Shown here in pieces: positions 44,916 through 57,523 of a DNA stretch of 64,000 nt. This stretch comes from Gonium pectorale. Its lineage: Eukaryota; Chlorophyta; Chlorophyceae; Chlamydomonadales; Volvocaceae. How positions within the stretch are numbered: position 1 is the first letter of the stretch; each line of letters starts with the position of its first letter. The notes under the pieces were generated by a model, which did not search any database, was not told where the DNA came from, and was given only the letters and a program-made list of their open reading frames with translations. Position numbers and translations under genes: made by a program. The stretch covers positions 544,599-608,598 of the forward strand of contig LSYV01000050.1 of the NCBI GenBank assembly GCA_001584585.1. The letters are read 5' to 3'.

Positions 44916-47900
44916 ATGAGCCTCACGGCGTTTGCATTGGCCGCCATGCAGCTCGGTCGGGTTAGCGCCCGAGGGCTGGCACCTCTGCCGCAACAATCGC
45001 GGCAACTCTTCTATGCCATTAGCTTGAACCGCTTGCGTGACAGTTCGTTGCGTGCGGCTGCCGACGATGCCACCCCTGCGAACGAGGGGCAACCCGCCCC
45101 CACTGGTCGACGCGGGCGAAGCCTCTTCACGGCTGCCGAGGATGCGCCCCCGGGTGCTAACGAAACCAGCACATCAGCCAGGACGAGCCGGCGGGCGCTG
45201 GTGGACATACACACCCAGTCCCTAGCGGAGGCGGGCATCGTGGTGGTGAGCGCGGGCCCTAACGGGCCAGGCACCATTTCGACGGCGCACGGCCATATCT
45301 TGCAAATCCATGCGCCACTGCTGGCGCCACCGAAATAACCTTCGGGGCTCCCGGGCATTGGCGTTGCAAAACTCCCTTCCATTCCTCTCCCCGGACTGCC
45401 TCCGTTACCGTCACTGTACGGCCCCGGCCTTATTTCCCTACCACCTCTGCCTCCTGCGCCCCTTATGTAAGGCGCTCAACATTGGGGCGTATGCCCCATC
45501 GTATGCAGTTTGGTGTCCGCGCCGCGACCCGTTTCCCTTCATCATAACCCCGCCCCCCGCACCACCGTCTCCGTTGCCAACCGCCAACCGCCACCCTTCC
45601 TCGCACCGCAGGATCGATTCGACATCGAGCGCAACCGCCTGGCCTCCGTGCGCCAGGCCATGCAGCGGGGCACACGCGGCTCGGCGCGCGCCGCCATCGC
45701 CCGGGAGCTGGAAGCCGCCGAGAAGCGGCTGTACCGCTCGGAGCGGCGCGTGCGGGAGCGGGAGCAAGGCGGCGAGGAGCGGGAGGGGGAGTGGAGGGGG
45801 CAGCAGCAGAAGGGCCGCGGCCGGGGCGGAGCAGAGGGCCCGCGCGGCGGAGGCGGCGGAGGCGGAGGCGGCGGAGGCGGAGGCGGCCGGGGGATGAGCC
45901 GGGTGCCCCGCCGGGAGTGGGAGCAGGAGCGGGAGCAGGAGCAGGAGGAGGAGCGGCCGCAGAGGCCCCAGGTGAGGCGGCAGCGGGCGATGTGGGTCTG
46001 GTCCGCACGGGGCGGCACGCGGGCGCTGCTTGGGGCATCGAGAGCGTGAACGACTCGGCAGAGGCGGGTGCGGGCCAGCGGCTGGGCAACCACGTCGCGT
46101 GGTTGGCGGCTTCCGTGTAGGCATGGGTCGCGGTGTGTGTCGCGTCCCGTCCCATCCGCAGCGGCTGCACACGGCGGCTGCTCCAGTCGGGGTCCTACGC
46201 AGCCAGGCCCGCGCCCCGATGGGTGTCGTTAGGGTGGGGTTATGGGGTGCTGTGCACCGAGTGTGTCGCCCGCCCACGGCATGGTCCCTGGAGCCGCTGC
46301 CCAGCCCGCCACGCGCCCACGGCAGTCCCTTGGCCTATATTGCCCACTCCGCACCGCCGCCGCCACACGGCTGTCACCGCCTCCTTCCCCCCACAATTTT
46401 CTGCTCGACGGTCATCAGTCAGCTTTTGCCCATGGACTGAATAGCAACCCCCCCACCCCGGCCCGGCCGCCAACGCAAACGCTGCTACTCCTCGCCGTGG
46501 CCCCTCCCCTAGGCCCTCGCGCATGTCAGCCCGGCTGACGGCCCCAGGCAGCCGCTTGCCTCCTCCTTGCCAAGTTGGTTCGTTGTCCGCCGCCCCCCCC
46601 CCGTCCTTGGCCACGGACTGAGTACCATCCCCCCGGCCCTTGACAGATGTCGGAAGAGGAGCGGAAAGAGTTGGAGCGGCAGCGCATCAAGAGCTCCGCC
46701 GCAGCCGCCCTCAAGATGACCCTGGCGCGGCGGCAGGCGACTGCGGCGGCACAGGCGGCGGCACAGGCCGCCGCCAGCAGAGCCAACCAGCCTGCCGTTG
46801 ACGGTGACGACTCTGACGAGGACGAAATGGAGGAGGGCGAGGTAAGGGACGGTGTGTGGCATGCACGCAAGAAAAAACTCGGTCACACATCCTCACGAAT
46901 ACCAGCACAGCTGGCACTGTGCTTTGGTGCCAGCACAGTACCAGCAGACGTACTGTAAGCAAGCAAGCAGCTCAGACGGTGTATGGTGGGCGATGTGTGG
47001 TGGGATGGCCCGGTAGGGAGGCCCGGTAGGGAGGCCCGGTAGGGAGGCCCGGTAGGGAGGCCCGGTAGGGAGGCCCGGTAGGGAGGCCCGGTAGGGAGGC
47101 CCGGTAGGGAGGCCCGGTAGGGAGGCCCGGTAGGGAGGCCCGGTAGGGAGGCCCGGTAGGGAGGCCCGGTAGGGAGGCCCGGTAGGGAGGCCCGGTAGGG
47201 AGGCCCTGGGCACGTGCCCCCTTGCAGCTGCATGTCCCAAGGGCCAGGAGCAAAACCCAAAATACCAGTAAGCTGCTCCGTTCCGCGTCCCTGCTCCGTG
47301 CGTTGCCGTACCGGCATGGCGGCACGCCTGGGGGATGCGTCGACGTGACGTCTTCCCCCGTGTGCCATCTCTCGGACCCCCACCGCGCGTTCCCCTCATC
47401 CACGGCGGTGGCGGTGGCCTGCCATGCAGGTGGGGGAGATCTTCTCGCTGGAGGACCAGATCCGGGAGCTGGGCGGATCTGCCGCGGCGGGGGTCCACCC
47501 CAGGTTCCTTGGGCCCAAGCTCTTCCACAACCTGCCGCCGGTGAGCGCGTTGGGGAGCGGGGGGGGGGCCTCAGTCCCCGGCAGGCGTTGACCCGCCGTG
47601 CTCGTGCTGAGCCCCTGCTGGTCGTACGCCGGCGTCATGCATTGAATGCACGAATTTCTTTTTTTCGTGAGAGTCAAACTCCTCACCGCCAGCTCGGGCT
47701 TCGTCCCCTTCTTGCCGCCGACTTGCGGCGGGCCATGCTGCTGTGTCGTTGCGGGGCGATGCGGCGCGCCGTGTCGTTTCGTGTCGTGTCGTAGGCTTCC
47801 CGGGGCTGGTCACGAGGCGTGCGCGAGGGGTGGTGGTTGTCCCCGCGCGGCCGTGCTTGAGGGTGGGCGCCGTGTCGGGGTCCGCACTGCCCGTTGCGAG

Positions 47901-50900
47901 GGCGTGGCGACCGTCCGCCCGCGCGCGCGCACCCCCTCCCCATGCGCCATGCCGCTCCCCCCCCCCCTTTGCCCAACTCCACGCCTGCTGCGGCCATCGA
48001 CCCTGCTCCCCCGTCCCCCTCAGGACCTGAACCTCAGGCTGCTTGAGAAGGTCATGGAGGGTCGCCAGTCAGGCATGCCCGAGATACAAGTTGGTGAGAG
48101 ACGCGGGGGGTGGGCTGGGGCAGCGCGGGGGCGTCGCGGCTTCGTGTCGCATAGGCCTTGATGCCTTGTGACATATGCGCTTGAAGGCATCGTTGTTGTG
48201 CCCGGGGCGCAAGTGCCGTGGCAGCCCTGCGACGGCGTCGCCCAATCCACCCCACCCCGCCCCAGGCGCCTCGGGCATCACCCGCGGCCTGCTCGCGTCC
48301 ATCCAACTCAACTGGCGGACCCACGAACTCGTCAAGCTGCGCATCCGGGACCGGAGGAAGACCGCCAAGAAGTACCTCCCGTACATTACGAAGGTACGGT
48401 ATGCCCGTGTGTAACCGCACGTGCGGGCCGCCGTACGTGCGGGGAGGAGAGGTGGAGCGACCGGCTGGCCAGCCAGCCGGGCGCCGCTGCCGCAGCGCCA
48501 CACCGATACGGCCGCACGCGCTCACACCCGGCACCCCTCCCTCCTCCCCTGCACCCCCTCCATGCGCCGTCACTCGCAGAGCACATCCCAGCCCCCTCCG
48601 CGCCCACCACCCGACACCCTGGCCACCCCCCACTTCCGCCTCCCCTGCTGGATGCGCCATTCCCGTCGTGTAGGCCTCCTCGCTCGATTCCTTGTTGCCC
48701 GACCGGCGCCCGGCGCCGTTTCCGCTTGGTTCCCCCGGTACGGTGTTCTTAAAGCACGCAGCCGGCACGCACGCAGCCCTTCCGACCCCTCAGCGCCTCC
48801 CCAGGCCCCCCGTCCCGGCCTCTCAGCCCCCCCTCCCGGCCTCCGCTCCCGGCCTCTCAGCCCCCCCCTGGCCCCCCTTCTTCTCAGCCCTCCCCCCGGC
48901 CCCCACCGCCCCCAGGTGGTCGAGGCGTTCGAGTCCATGACTGGCGGCGTTGTGGTGTGGCGCTCGGGCCGCTCAATGTGGTTGTACCGGGGCGAAAGCT
49001 ACAAGCCGCAGGACCGTGAGTGCGGGGGCGGGGCGGGGAGGGGAGGGGCACGGAGAGGGGTCTTCCCACATGGTGCGGTCACGCCCCCTTTTCACACACA
49101 CACAAACAACACACACACATATACACACATAATGACATAAAGGACACCGTTACGCATACCTAACGCACAAAGAACACACTCGGGCTGCCGGCCGCTTTGC
49201 TGCCTCGTTTTCGACCTGCTTTAAGCCTTCCGTCACTCATACGTAACACATACAAAAGAAGATGTCTGAACGCACCGTCACACATAGAAGAAGGAACACT
49301 GGTTGGGAGAAGTGCGATGCTGACACGGTTTCGCGCACCTGCCCACGTGCCGCAGCCAACAAAATCCGGGAGGAGACGCTCGGCAAGCGGGACGTGGACC
49401 TGGGGGGCAACCCGCTGCTCAGCGCGGCGGTGCCGCTAGCGGGGCGGCACGTCGAGATACCCGGGGTGAGTCCGGGCTGGCAACAGGGGCACGGACACGA
49501 GCGGGCAACAGGGGCACGGACACGAGCGGGCAACAGGGGCACGGACACGAGCGGGCAATAGGGGCACGGACGGGCAACAGGGTGGGCGGTGGGTGGCTCG
49601 CGTGGGTAGATTGGGGGAGCTGCGGCAATGGCCAGGATGATGCACAGGGTTTTGCTCAGCCCCCAGTCCTACCTGGCCCCTCCTGCCACCAAAGCCTGTT
49701 TCTCAAACCCCTCCCGCGGCGCGCGCACCACGCTACGCATTCGCTTCGAATGTAGCCAGCCAGCCCTAGCGCTTCACGGCGCGACGCCACCCTCCCCGAC
49801 CTTCGGATCGCCCACAACCTTTGGGAACCGGCGGACGGTCATATGCTGCTGGCGTCCAGCCCGTTACCATGAAACCATATTCTACAACATTTCCTGCCCC
49901 ATGATTCCCTCAGTCTTGCGCTACACACCCAACTAACCCCCGTCGGCGCTGCCGCAGGCGCCGCACGGCGGCTACCTGACCCACGGGTCACCATTCGAGC
50001 CAGCTCCGAAGGCCGTGGCGACGGCAGCGGAGGCGAAGGGCCTGGCGGTCAAGGGTTCCAAGGCGGCCAAGGCGGCGGCGGGCGCAGCCTCCGCTCCCGC
50101 TCCCTCCGTGGGGACGCCGCTGCCCGGCCCGCTGCCGCCGCTGCCCCCCGGCGAGCGGGTGGCTGTGCTGTTCCTGCACGATGCGTTCGGGCTGGGCAGC
50201 CCCACCTCCCAGCAGCACAGCAAGCAGGTGCGGGATGGGGCACCGCAGGGGGCGGCGCGGGCGGGCATGAGGACCCGCGCACGCCCACAGAGCACATGTG
50301 AAATACTAGTTTGAAACGGCTTCCGCCTTCCTATCACCCACTTACCCCCACCCGGTCCCTTGGCGCCCGTCGCCTCCCTCCTCCCGAACACCTTTGCCCG
50401 CGTCCTCCAGAGGCAGGCCCGCCTGCTCTGAAGCCGCATCCCACCGCCCCCGCCCGACCTCTCCACCCACTCCCACACGCCCGCGGCTGGATGGCCGCTG
50501 CACTCGCTGCTGTGGTCCTCTTTCCCCTGCCCACCTGCCCACCCGCAGGCTGTGCTAGGCCGCATTTTACCTCGCGGCAGACCTAAACACTCGACAGATG
50601 GCAGCCCCCAACCCCAACCCCGCACACCCCATTCCGTCGCGAGAATGCGTCCCAACCTCTACCCTCCCCACCCCCCAGGCCACCTGCATAATCCAAACAC
50701 TCGCGTTGGAGCTCCCCTCTTCCTCTTGTTGACGTGCCTCCGTGCTCGGCATCACCCTCAAATCCCACACATCCCCGACGGGTGCACCGCCGGCCGCGCA
50801 GGTGGCCGACCGGCTGTCGTCGCTGCTGGGCGGCGCGCCCGTGCTTCTGCCAGACCTTCTGGAGGGCGGCAAGGAGGCCTGGCGGGGGCCCGAGTGGCCG

Positions 50901-53561
50901 CCCGCAAAGGCCATCCACGAGCGGCACCACGGGTGGCTGGGAAGCAAGGAACCGGGCCGGGGCAACTGGCTCTCAGTGGGTGAGCCGTGGCGGGTGGGAT
51001 GCGCGGGGCGGGGACTTGAGTTTTAGAGGGTGAGTGATCAGCGCTGCCAATGCGGACCAGCCGGGGACGTGCGCGCCTCTCTGCCCGCGCACCGGAAAAC
51101 CCTCACTCGCGTCTGCGCCCCTTGCAGTACTCTAGGAATGTGCGCCAAGCGAGCTTCTTCAGTTAAATCATCCTATGACCGCTCTCCCCTGCCCCGTCCT
51201 CCTCCCGCCCCCCCCCCCTCTCGCCGCAGCCCCGCTGGTCGACGCCGCCCTGGCCTACCTGCGCGGCCCCGAGGTGGGCGCCACCCGCATAGCCCTGGTG
51301 GGCACCGGCTGGGGCGGCTGGCTGGCGGCGCACGCGCTGGCCGCGGACGCGGTCGCGCTGGCCCGGGCACGGGGCGCGGCAGCGCAGGCAGCGGAGGCGG
51401 CGGAGGCAGGGTCGGGGGCTGAGACCCCGGCGCCGCCGGTGGCGACGCCCCTGAAGCTGGCGGGCGTCCTGGCGAAGAAGGCAGACGCCGCGGCGGCGGC
51501 GCTGGCGGAGGCGGATCCGGCGACCACGGCGGCGGGCCTGAACTTCTGCTGCGCCCTGATCGCGTCGGCCAACCACTTCTTTGACGACGAGGAGGCGGTG
51601 TGCCGGAGCATTGTGGTGGGTGGGGCGCGGCGTGTGGGAGGGCGGCGGGCGGCAGGGGGGCGAGGCAGGGAGGGCGATGCAGTGCGGCGACGCGTGAGGC
51701 AGTGCTCATGTTGGCTCCTGACGGCAGGAGGGCAGCTCAGGGGCTGTAGCATGGGCAGGGTACTTCGCGAAGACAGAGAAGCAGGAGGCAAAGGGGACGG
51801 CTGTGTGGAGTAAACGTCCAGGGTGCAGATGCGCCGGTGGTAAACTGGAGCGGCGCAGTTGAAGAGCAGGGGTGGTGCCGGTTTAGCGGACATGGGGCCC
51901 GTGCAGCAGCGGCGCTGCTGGGATCGCAGACAGCGGCTGCCCTGCAGCCTTTTTTGTGCCGACCGTTGCACCAGGTGGTCTCATCCTCTCCCCGCACACA
52001 TTTGCGCGGCAGCGCGGCCCCCGCCCACTTCTAGCACGAACTCCCTCCCTCCCTCCGCCAGGTGCCCATCGCCTTCGTGTGCAGCCGCTGGGACCCCATG
52101 GAGAAGTTCCAGCTGCACCTTGGGGCGCCCCTGGTGGACAGCTGCGCGTTCAAGCGGTTCGGAAAGCTGGACCCGGGGTTCTTCGGGAGGCAGGTGGGCC
52201 GCTGCGGCCGGCTACTGGAGGGCGGGTGGCGGGCATCAAGGCATGACGAGGAGGGCAGGCGTGGAGGGTTTGGGTGGCGCGAGGGGTTTGGTAAGGAGCG
52301 GGGAGTGTAGGCCAGGAAGTGGGGCCCGGCGCGTATTCGGGCGCACGGGGCCTGGGGAGGTGGGCGCCTGGAGCGGAGGCGTGGCACCTTTGTCGTGACC
52401 ACCTCCCCACACCCCACGCTCCCAGTATAAGGACACGCACGCCTAGACATGGATGGACGCGGCACAACTGACTACCCCACGCAGTCCTCGCGTAGCTTAC
52501 TACAACCAACCCCCTTACTGACATCGCCCGTCTTCGCACGACGGGCTTCAGTGCTGAGCACCGTATCGGTGCCTGCTCGGGCTTGCTCACCCGGCATTGT
52601 ACCCATTGCCCGCCCGCCCCGCCCCGCCCAGCCCATCCCCTTCCCCATCCCCATCCCCCGCCCCGCCCTGCCAGGCCAAGTGGCACGACGCGAAGGAGGC
52701 CAAGCAGGCGACGCAGGTGCGCGTGCGGCTGAGTGCGGGCCGTGGCCTGGGCCTGGGCCAGGGCCTGGGCCCTTGCTACGTGCATTATCAGCGCGCCTGC
52801 CTCGCTGCGTGCCTCTTGATGCGGAGCATGTCCGGGCGGTGTGCCTCCCTGCAGCCGTTGGCGTCGGCCAGCTCCGAACCCCACCCTCCCCCGCGCCCTG
52901 CCACTGCGCCGCACCCTAACGTGTTTGCTGTCCCGCTTCCCCGCCGACCCCACCGCTCCAGGCGCTGCTGCTGGGCGCCAGCTTCTTGCGCTGGCACGCC
53001 GCCCGCGACGCAGAGGCCGAGACCTTTATCCGACTGCACTGCATGGTGGGCCGCAGCGGGGTGGGCGAGAAGCAGGTCTACAACCTCAACTTCCCCTGGC
53101 TGGAGCAGGTGGGGCTGCACAGGCGGCGGGGCATGGTGGGAGGGCAAGTGGGACTCGCTGGGCAGGCTTCGAGCGCAACGAACCTCTCTCGGCTCTGAAA
53201 CCAAGACCGGTTGGCAGATTCGGAGGCGGACTATGGGGCTGTCTTTTCCTGGGTCATGAACGTGCTAGGCAAGGAGTTAAGCCATGGTACGGGCGTAGCG
53301 ACGGGCCCCTACAGCCGCAGAGCGCCCCTGTGGGGATGCTGCCTAACGCCCCTGTTGGCGGATCCGCAGGTCAAGCTGTACAAGGGGCACGAGAAGGAGA
53401 AGGCGCGGGCCGCCGCCGCCGCCAGCGGCGGTGCACCCGAGGAGGCCGCTGCTGCTTCCAATGCCAGGGAGGTCAAGCCGAAGCCCAAGCTCAGGTCCAA
53501 GTCGCCCAGCTGGGGCCGCGGCCAGACGGCGGCCAAGGCCAGGGCCCGGAGCCAGGGATGA
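44916..53561 (+). CDS. CRM RNA-binding domain fused to a dienelactone-hydrolase-like domain
   Basis: Exons: 44916-45245, 45612-45971, 46647-46841, 47430-47540, 48024-48093, 48266-48393, 48916-49015, 49356-49465, 49958-50227, 50802-50979, 51230-51615, 52062-52193, 52675-52716, 52962-53108, 53370-53561; every phase matches (916 residues). Residues about 345-435 form a CRM domain: GITRGLLASIQLNWRTHELVKLR, then TGGVVVWRSG and LYRG. CRM proteins bind organelle introns or pre-rRNA. From about 470 the sequence turns into a dienelactone-hydrolase-like fold: VAVLFLHDAFGL, VLLPDLLEGG, RIALVGTGWGGWLAA, VPIAFVCSRWDPMEKF. The nucleophile motif GxCxGG reads GTGWGG, so the Cys is Gly. The N-terminus is Ala/Arg/Ser-rich and could be an organelle transit peptide. 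Between lies a charged, Gly-run-containing helix region. The first exon is the least certain: its frame has several possible starts and is joined by one intron only. Confidence 0.75.
47007..47205 (+). repeat. 13-bp minisatellite in a CRM-gene intron
   Basis: About 15 head-to-tail copies of ggcccggtaggga, almost without variation, within the intron 46842-47429. Because 13 is not a multiple of 3, all frames read through it as a 13-residue periodic peptide, which explains the odd proline-rich antisense frames there. Confidence 0.95.
49483..49585 (+). repeat. 25-bp tandem repeat near a splice donor
   Basis: About four units of gggcaacaggggcacggacacgagc, the last two shortened or altered, starting about 20 bases after the donor at 49466 in the CRM gene. 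Confidence 0.9.
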
Positions 53562-54829
53562 GGGCGCTGGCTTGTGGCTCCTGGCACGGCGTCGCGAGCC
53601 CGACAGCTGCGTTGCCAATAACGCGGGCCGAATAGGTCGAATGACTGTTTCGTACGCATGACATATTGAAAGTCGTGACTTTGGGAGTGTGTGCGGGCCG
53701 CTTCGCCCAGGATGAGTTTGCGCATTGAGTCGACCGATCTAAGGGACGCACCGACCGACTAGGGTTTGGTTACTGACGGGGTGCAGAATTCTTGCGGCCG
53801 CCGTGCCGCGGCCTTTCCAGCTGTGCGCAGACCTGCCCTGTATGAGTGAACAGGCGTGGCTGACGTGTGGGCTGACGGCCAAAGTCATGTGCGCGGCAGC
53901 ACGACCGCTCAGTCGTGCCCTTAGCTTGCTGTTGCATCTCTGGGGCTGGGGGCGCCACGGGCGACGAGGTTGCGGCTGGGGAGGTTGGTGGGGCGCATTA
54001 GGTGGTGGGCCGCGGGGCCCTAGCCAACGAGGAGGGGGTCACGCTGAAAGTGTAGCGCAGTTGCACGTGACGCTGATGCGTCGTGCACGCCGTCCAGCCT
54101 CGGAAGGCATAGCTGTCAACGTTCGCTTGGAGCGTGCTCATATTTGTGCAGGCGTGTGCTGGGTGATAAAAGAGAAACCTGCAGGGAGTGGGTGCTCCCG
54201 GTGCTCCTTCGTACAGTAAACCGTTTGTGAGTTGGCTATGCTTGGCTGCGGGGCGTGCCGCTCTAACCTGGAGAGTGCGCCCCTGACAAAGGCTTTTAGA
54301 AAATCTTCAGGGTAGAAGCTTATGGAACACGCTGGACTTGCTACCCTTTGCCGCCGGGCAGGGCCCCGCCGTCTTGCCGCCGATCAGCTGAACCTAATCG
54401 GGCCGAGCCGACACGCTGCAATCGCTGCAATCGCTGCGCACGACGCACGACTTGCCGCCTTCGTGCAGTCTAACCGTCGTGCGGCCATGTTCGTTTTCCC
54501 TTGTTTCGCTCAGGGACCAAGGAGGTGCCGATCGATGTTTCAAGACATTTGCGTAGAAGAACGGCGCGTGAAGCCCTGATTAGGCTGAACCGTTGGACTG
54601 ATTCCACTAACTCCCGTCGTAGGCTGTCCTTTATGCAGTTTCGCACTCGCCTGGCCAATGGACCGTGCCTCGAACTCCAAATACCTAATCAAAATGTGTT
54701 ACCCCACAGGACACGATGGCTTGCAGGCGCTGGCCAGTTTCACGCTTCTGCTTGCTGCCAACCTAATATAGATGACAAAACCACGGGAACTAGCGCAAGT
54801 TACTCGGTCCTAATTGCTCTGCCCTGTCA
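53562..54829. other. Intergenic between the CRM/hydrolase gene and the next gene
   Basis: Both neighbours read rightwards. Frames of up to about 140 codons (53803-54219, 54501-55001) have no recognisable motif and do not splice convincingly to the next gene. No TGTAA was seen near the stop at 53561. Nothing else is supported. Confidence 0.45.
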
Positions 54830-57523
54830 ATGCCGCGCAAGGAGGAGGGTTTTTGGAAGCGGCTTGCCGCAAAGCTTGGATGTATACCAGTGTATATACC
54901 TGCTCAAAGAGCTGACCGATTCGATGCACTGGACAAGCCAAGGCCTAGAGCCGCACCAAGCGGAAAGGCGCCGAACGCAACCCCGAGGGAGTCAATGGTG
55001 AGTATTACATTGCTGTCGGATCGGGGTTGTAGTGGCTGAGGTTTGCATCAAGATGCGCGTGCTGCGTAAAGCGCCTCGGCGCGTCTTAGCACCATATCTG
55101 GAATGGCGCTCGCGCATTCAGTGCAGCTCCAGCACTAATGGGCGGGGCGATGTCAGCGGAAGCTGCCTGGTCCGACCGGATTCTCCGTGGCGCCTGCCCC
55201 CGGTCTTCGGCTTGCGCAAACTACTCTCGCACCTCGTGGCCCGGGGCCATTATCCAGAGCGCCCCCCCCCCCAACCACTTCCCCCACGCAGCGGCGCCAC
55301 CATCTCGCGCCTGACCCCGCTGGGAAGCTGAGCGCCCCGGACATGCCAGCCTCACGTTTCAGCAGCAATAACCCTTCCGGGCGTCAGCTCCATACAGCGC
55401 ACGAGGTCGGTCACACAGGGCCATCTTCGGGCGGGCATTACCACCCAACCACCCTCGGCCCGGCCGACCACGTACGCAACTTCAAAGCGCACTCATCCTA
55501 CGGCTCAATAAGCCACGACTCCACTCCTCACAATCGGGATGGGCAGCCCCCTGCTCCCGGGAAGAGCCGCTCGGGGCCTGGTGTCTCACCGTTGGGACCC
55601 GGGCCTGGGCCTGGATCCAGCTCTGGAATCGGTCGGAACCGGCTGCTGCCGGGCGAGGATGTGATGGCTCGCATGTCCGGTAAGAGCCTCATGAGCCGGA
55701 CGCGCTCGCGTAGTGCAGCCGGCGTGAACCAAGAAGGGGTCTCTGTGGCCACGGGCCCGGCCTCCGATTCCAGAGCTGGCGTGGACGCCCCTCTGGGCAG
55801 CGGCCTCAGCAGCAGCGCTGAGGCCACCAGCTCCACCAGCCTCAGCAGCTCGGGGCCGAGGCCCGCTGCTGCGACTGCGGCTATGGACGCGCCTGTAGAG
55901 GGCTTGTTGAGTGAGCGGCCGCGAGCCACGGCGGCCCACTCGTATGCGCCGTCTGCGCTGGAGGGCGAAGCCGCGGACGGAGCTGCTGGCGCCCGCGGCT
56001 GCGGCGGTCCCGATTCTAGCCCCCTGCCGCCCGCGCTGAACGGCACGCCGGTGCACTACGTGTCAGACTACTACCCCAGCGATACGGAGCACGTCGCAGC
56101 CGACAGCTCCTACGCCGCGGCGCACATCTACGGCCGTGGCCCATCCAGGGGCCACCGCGCCGGTCAGGAGGCTAACGGTGGGTGCGGCCACGGGGCGAAA
56201 GCCGCTGCGGGGGCGATGAAGCTAAGAATCGAAAAAGGCCGCGTGTGAGTCCCCCGCTTGGGGATGCTGCTTGTTTGTCCTGTAGATCTACTCAGATTGC
56301 TTGTCTTTACGCTAGCGCGCCCTGCTGGGTGTGCGGAGCCCGTCATCGCGGCCTTGCGTAACGGATGCTGGCACTGACCTCGTGTGTCTGTGTGGCCCCC
56401 GCGGGTGGCAGGTCGCCACTTGGCGCCGCGCGAGGCCTCCTCGGGCGGCGGCGGCCCCGGTGAGGGCGCACGCGACCACACGAATGCAGCGCTCGCGCGG
56501 ATGCGGCACAATATGAACGTGCCGAGGCAACGGTCCAACCTGTACACCCAGGTGAGCAGGGCCCGCCTCAATTAGTACACTCCGGTTGCATGCCAGCACC
56601 GGTTGGGTTGCGGCGGTAAGAGCTGTTAAGGCAGCACGAGCTTCTGTTGCCGGTTCGTGGTCTGGGTTGTACAGGCATGCACGCAAACGTCACCGACCTC
56701 TTACGCGGGGCACGTAGGGCTTGGATTCCTGGCAGCACAGGGCACAGCTTCCACCGTACTCCGGCACGGCCCCCGTAGCTCACCGTAAGCTGTACCATAC
56801 CTCTTGGCTGAGCATCCTGATGTCCCCACCGCCTGTCCTTTCCCGGCACAATCTTAGATGGCCGGGTCCGACCACAGCGGCCCGCCCTCTGCGCGAGACG
56901 ACTCGGGCAGCCCAGCCTCGCCCGAAGACGGCGCCGATGCTGCTGTTGCTACTGCTGCCAGCGGCCGTGCCGGCGTGGCGTCCGCCCCGCCCGTGTCCCG
57001 CCAGGGCTCGCATGCGCAGTATGACTACCAACAACAACAACAACACTATCAGCACCATCTCCACCACCTCAACGGACAGCGCAGCGCTCGCCACCAGTCG
57101 CCCGCGCGGCAAGGCGGCGCGCAGGTCGACTCGGCCGGCCCCAGCTACACGGCGGGCTCCTTCCCCGCAGCATCTGCGTTTGCGCGGCAGGCGAGCACGA
57201 CGTTCAATCCCGGCACCGCAGCCTCGTCGCGGGGGCATGACTTTGCCGTCACAGCGCGCCAGGCCAGCCTGGCCATGTCGAACGGCTCGGCCCGGCAGGT
57301 CCAGGTCTCGCGTGCCGGCTCTATCACGGCCATGAACAATCTGCCCGTTATGAGTACGGTCATGCTGGCGTCGCGGCGGTTCGCGGGAGCGGCCCACCGC
57401 CAGGGCGGCGGCGCAGGCGGCGAGAGCGGTGCGCCCAGCCGGGTGGGCAGCGTGACGCACGGGCCTTCCGGCAGCGGCGGCAGCATGCTGGCCAGGAGCC
57501 CCTACGAGCAGCCGATGTACTAA
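54830..57523 (+). CDS. Unrecognised low-complexity protein
   Basis: Exons: 54830-54997, 55292-56177, 56412-56551, 56858-57523 (619 residues, phases 0,1,0 agree; donors gtgagtatt, gtgggtg, gtgagc). The first 56 residues differ from the rest: a basic, aromatic stretch (KEEGFWKRLAAKLG, then CIPVYIPAQRADRF). This could be an amphipathic targeting or protein-binding segment. The rest is Ser/Gly/Pro/His-rich and probably disordered, with a Gln run near 57030-57050 (YDYQQQQQHYQHHLHH) and repeated RQ/RxGS patterns (VSRQGS, FARQAS, TARQAS, VSRAGS) that resemble basophilic kinase sites. No domain is recognised, no transmembrane segment is seen, and function is not assigned. Confidence 0.65.

Noticed and set aside
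46883..47528. Minus-strand proline-rich periodic protein
   Set aside because: A translation of the 13-bp minisatellite, inside an intron of the CRM gene.
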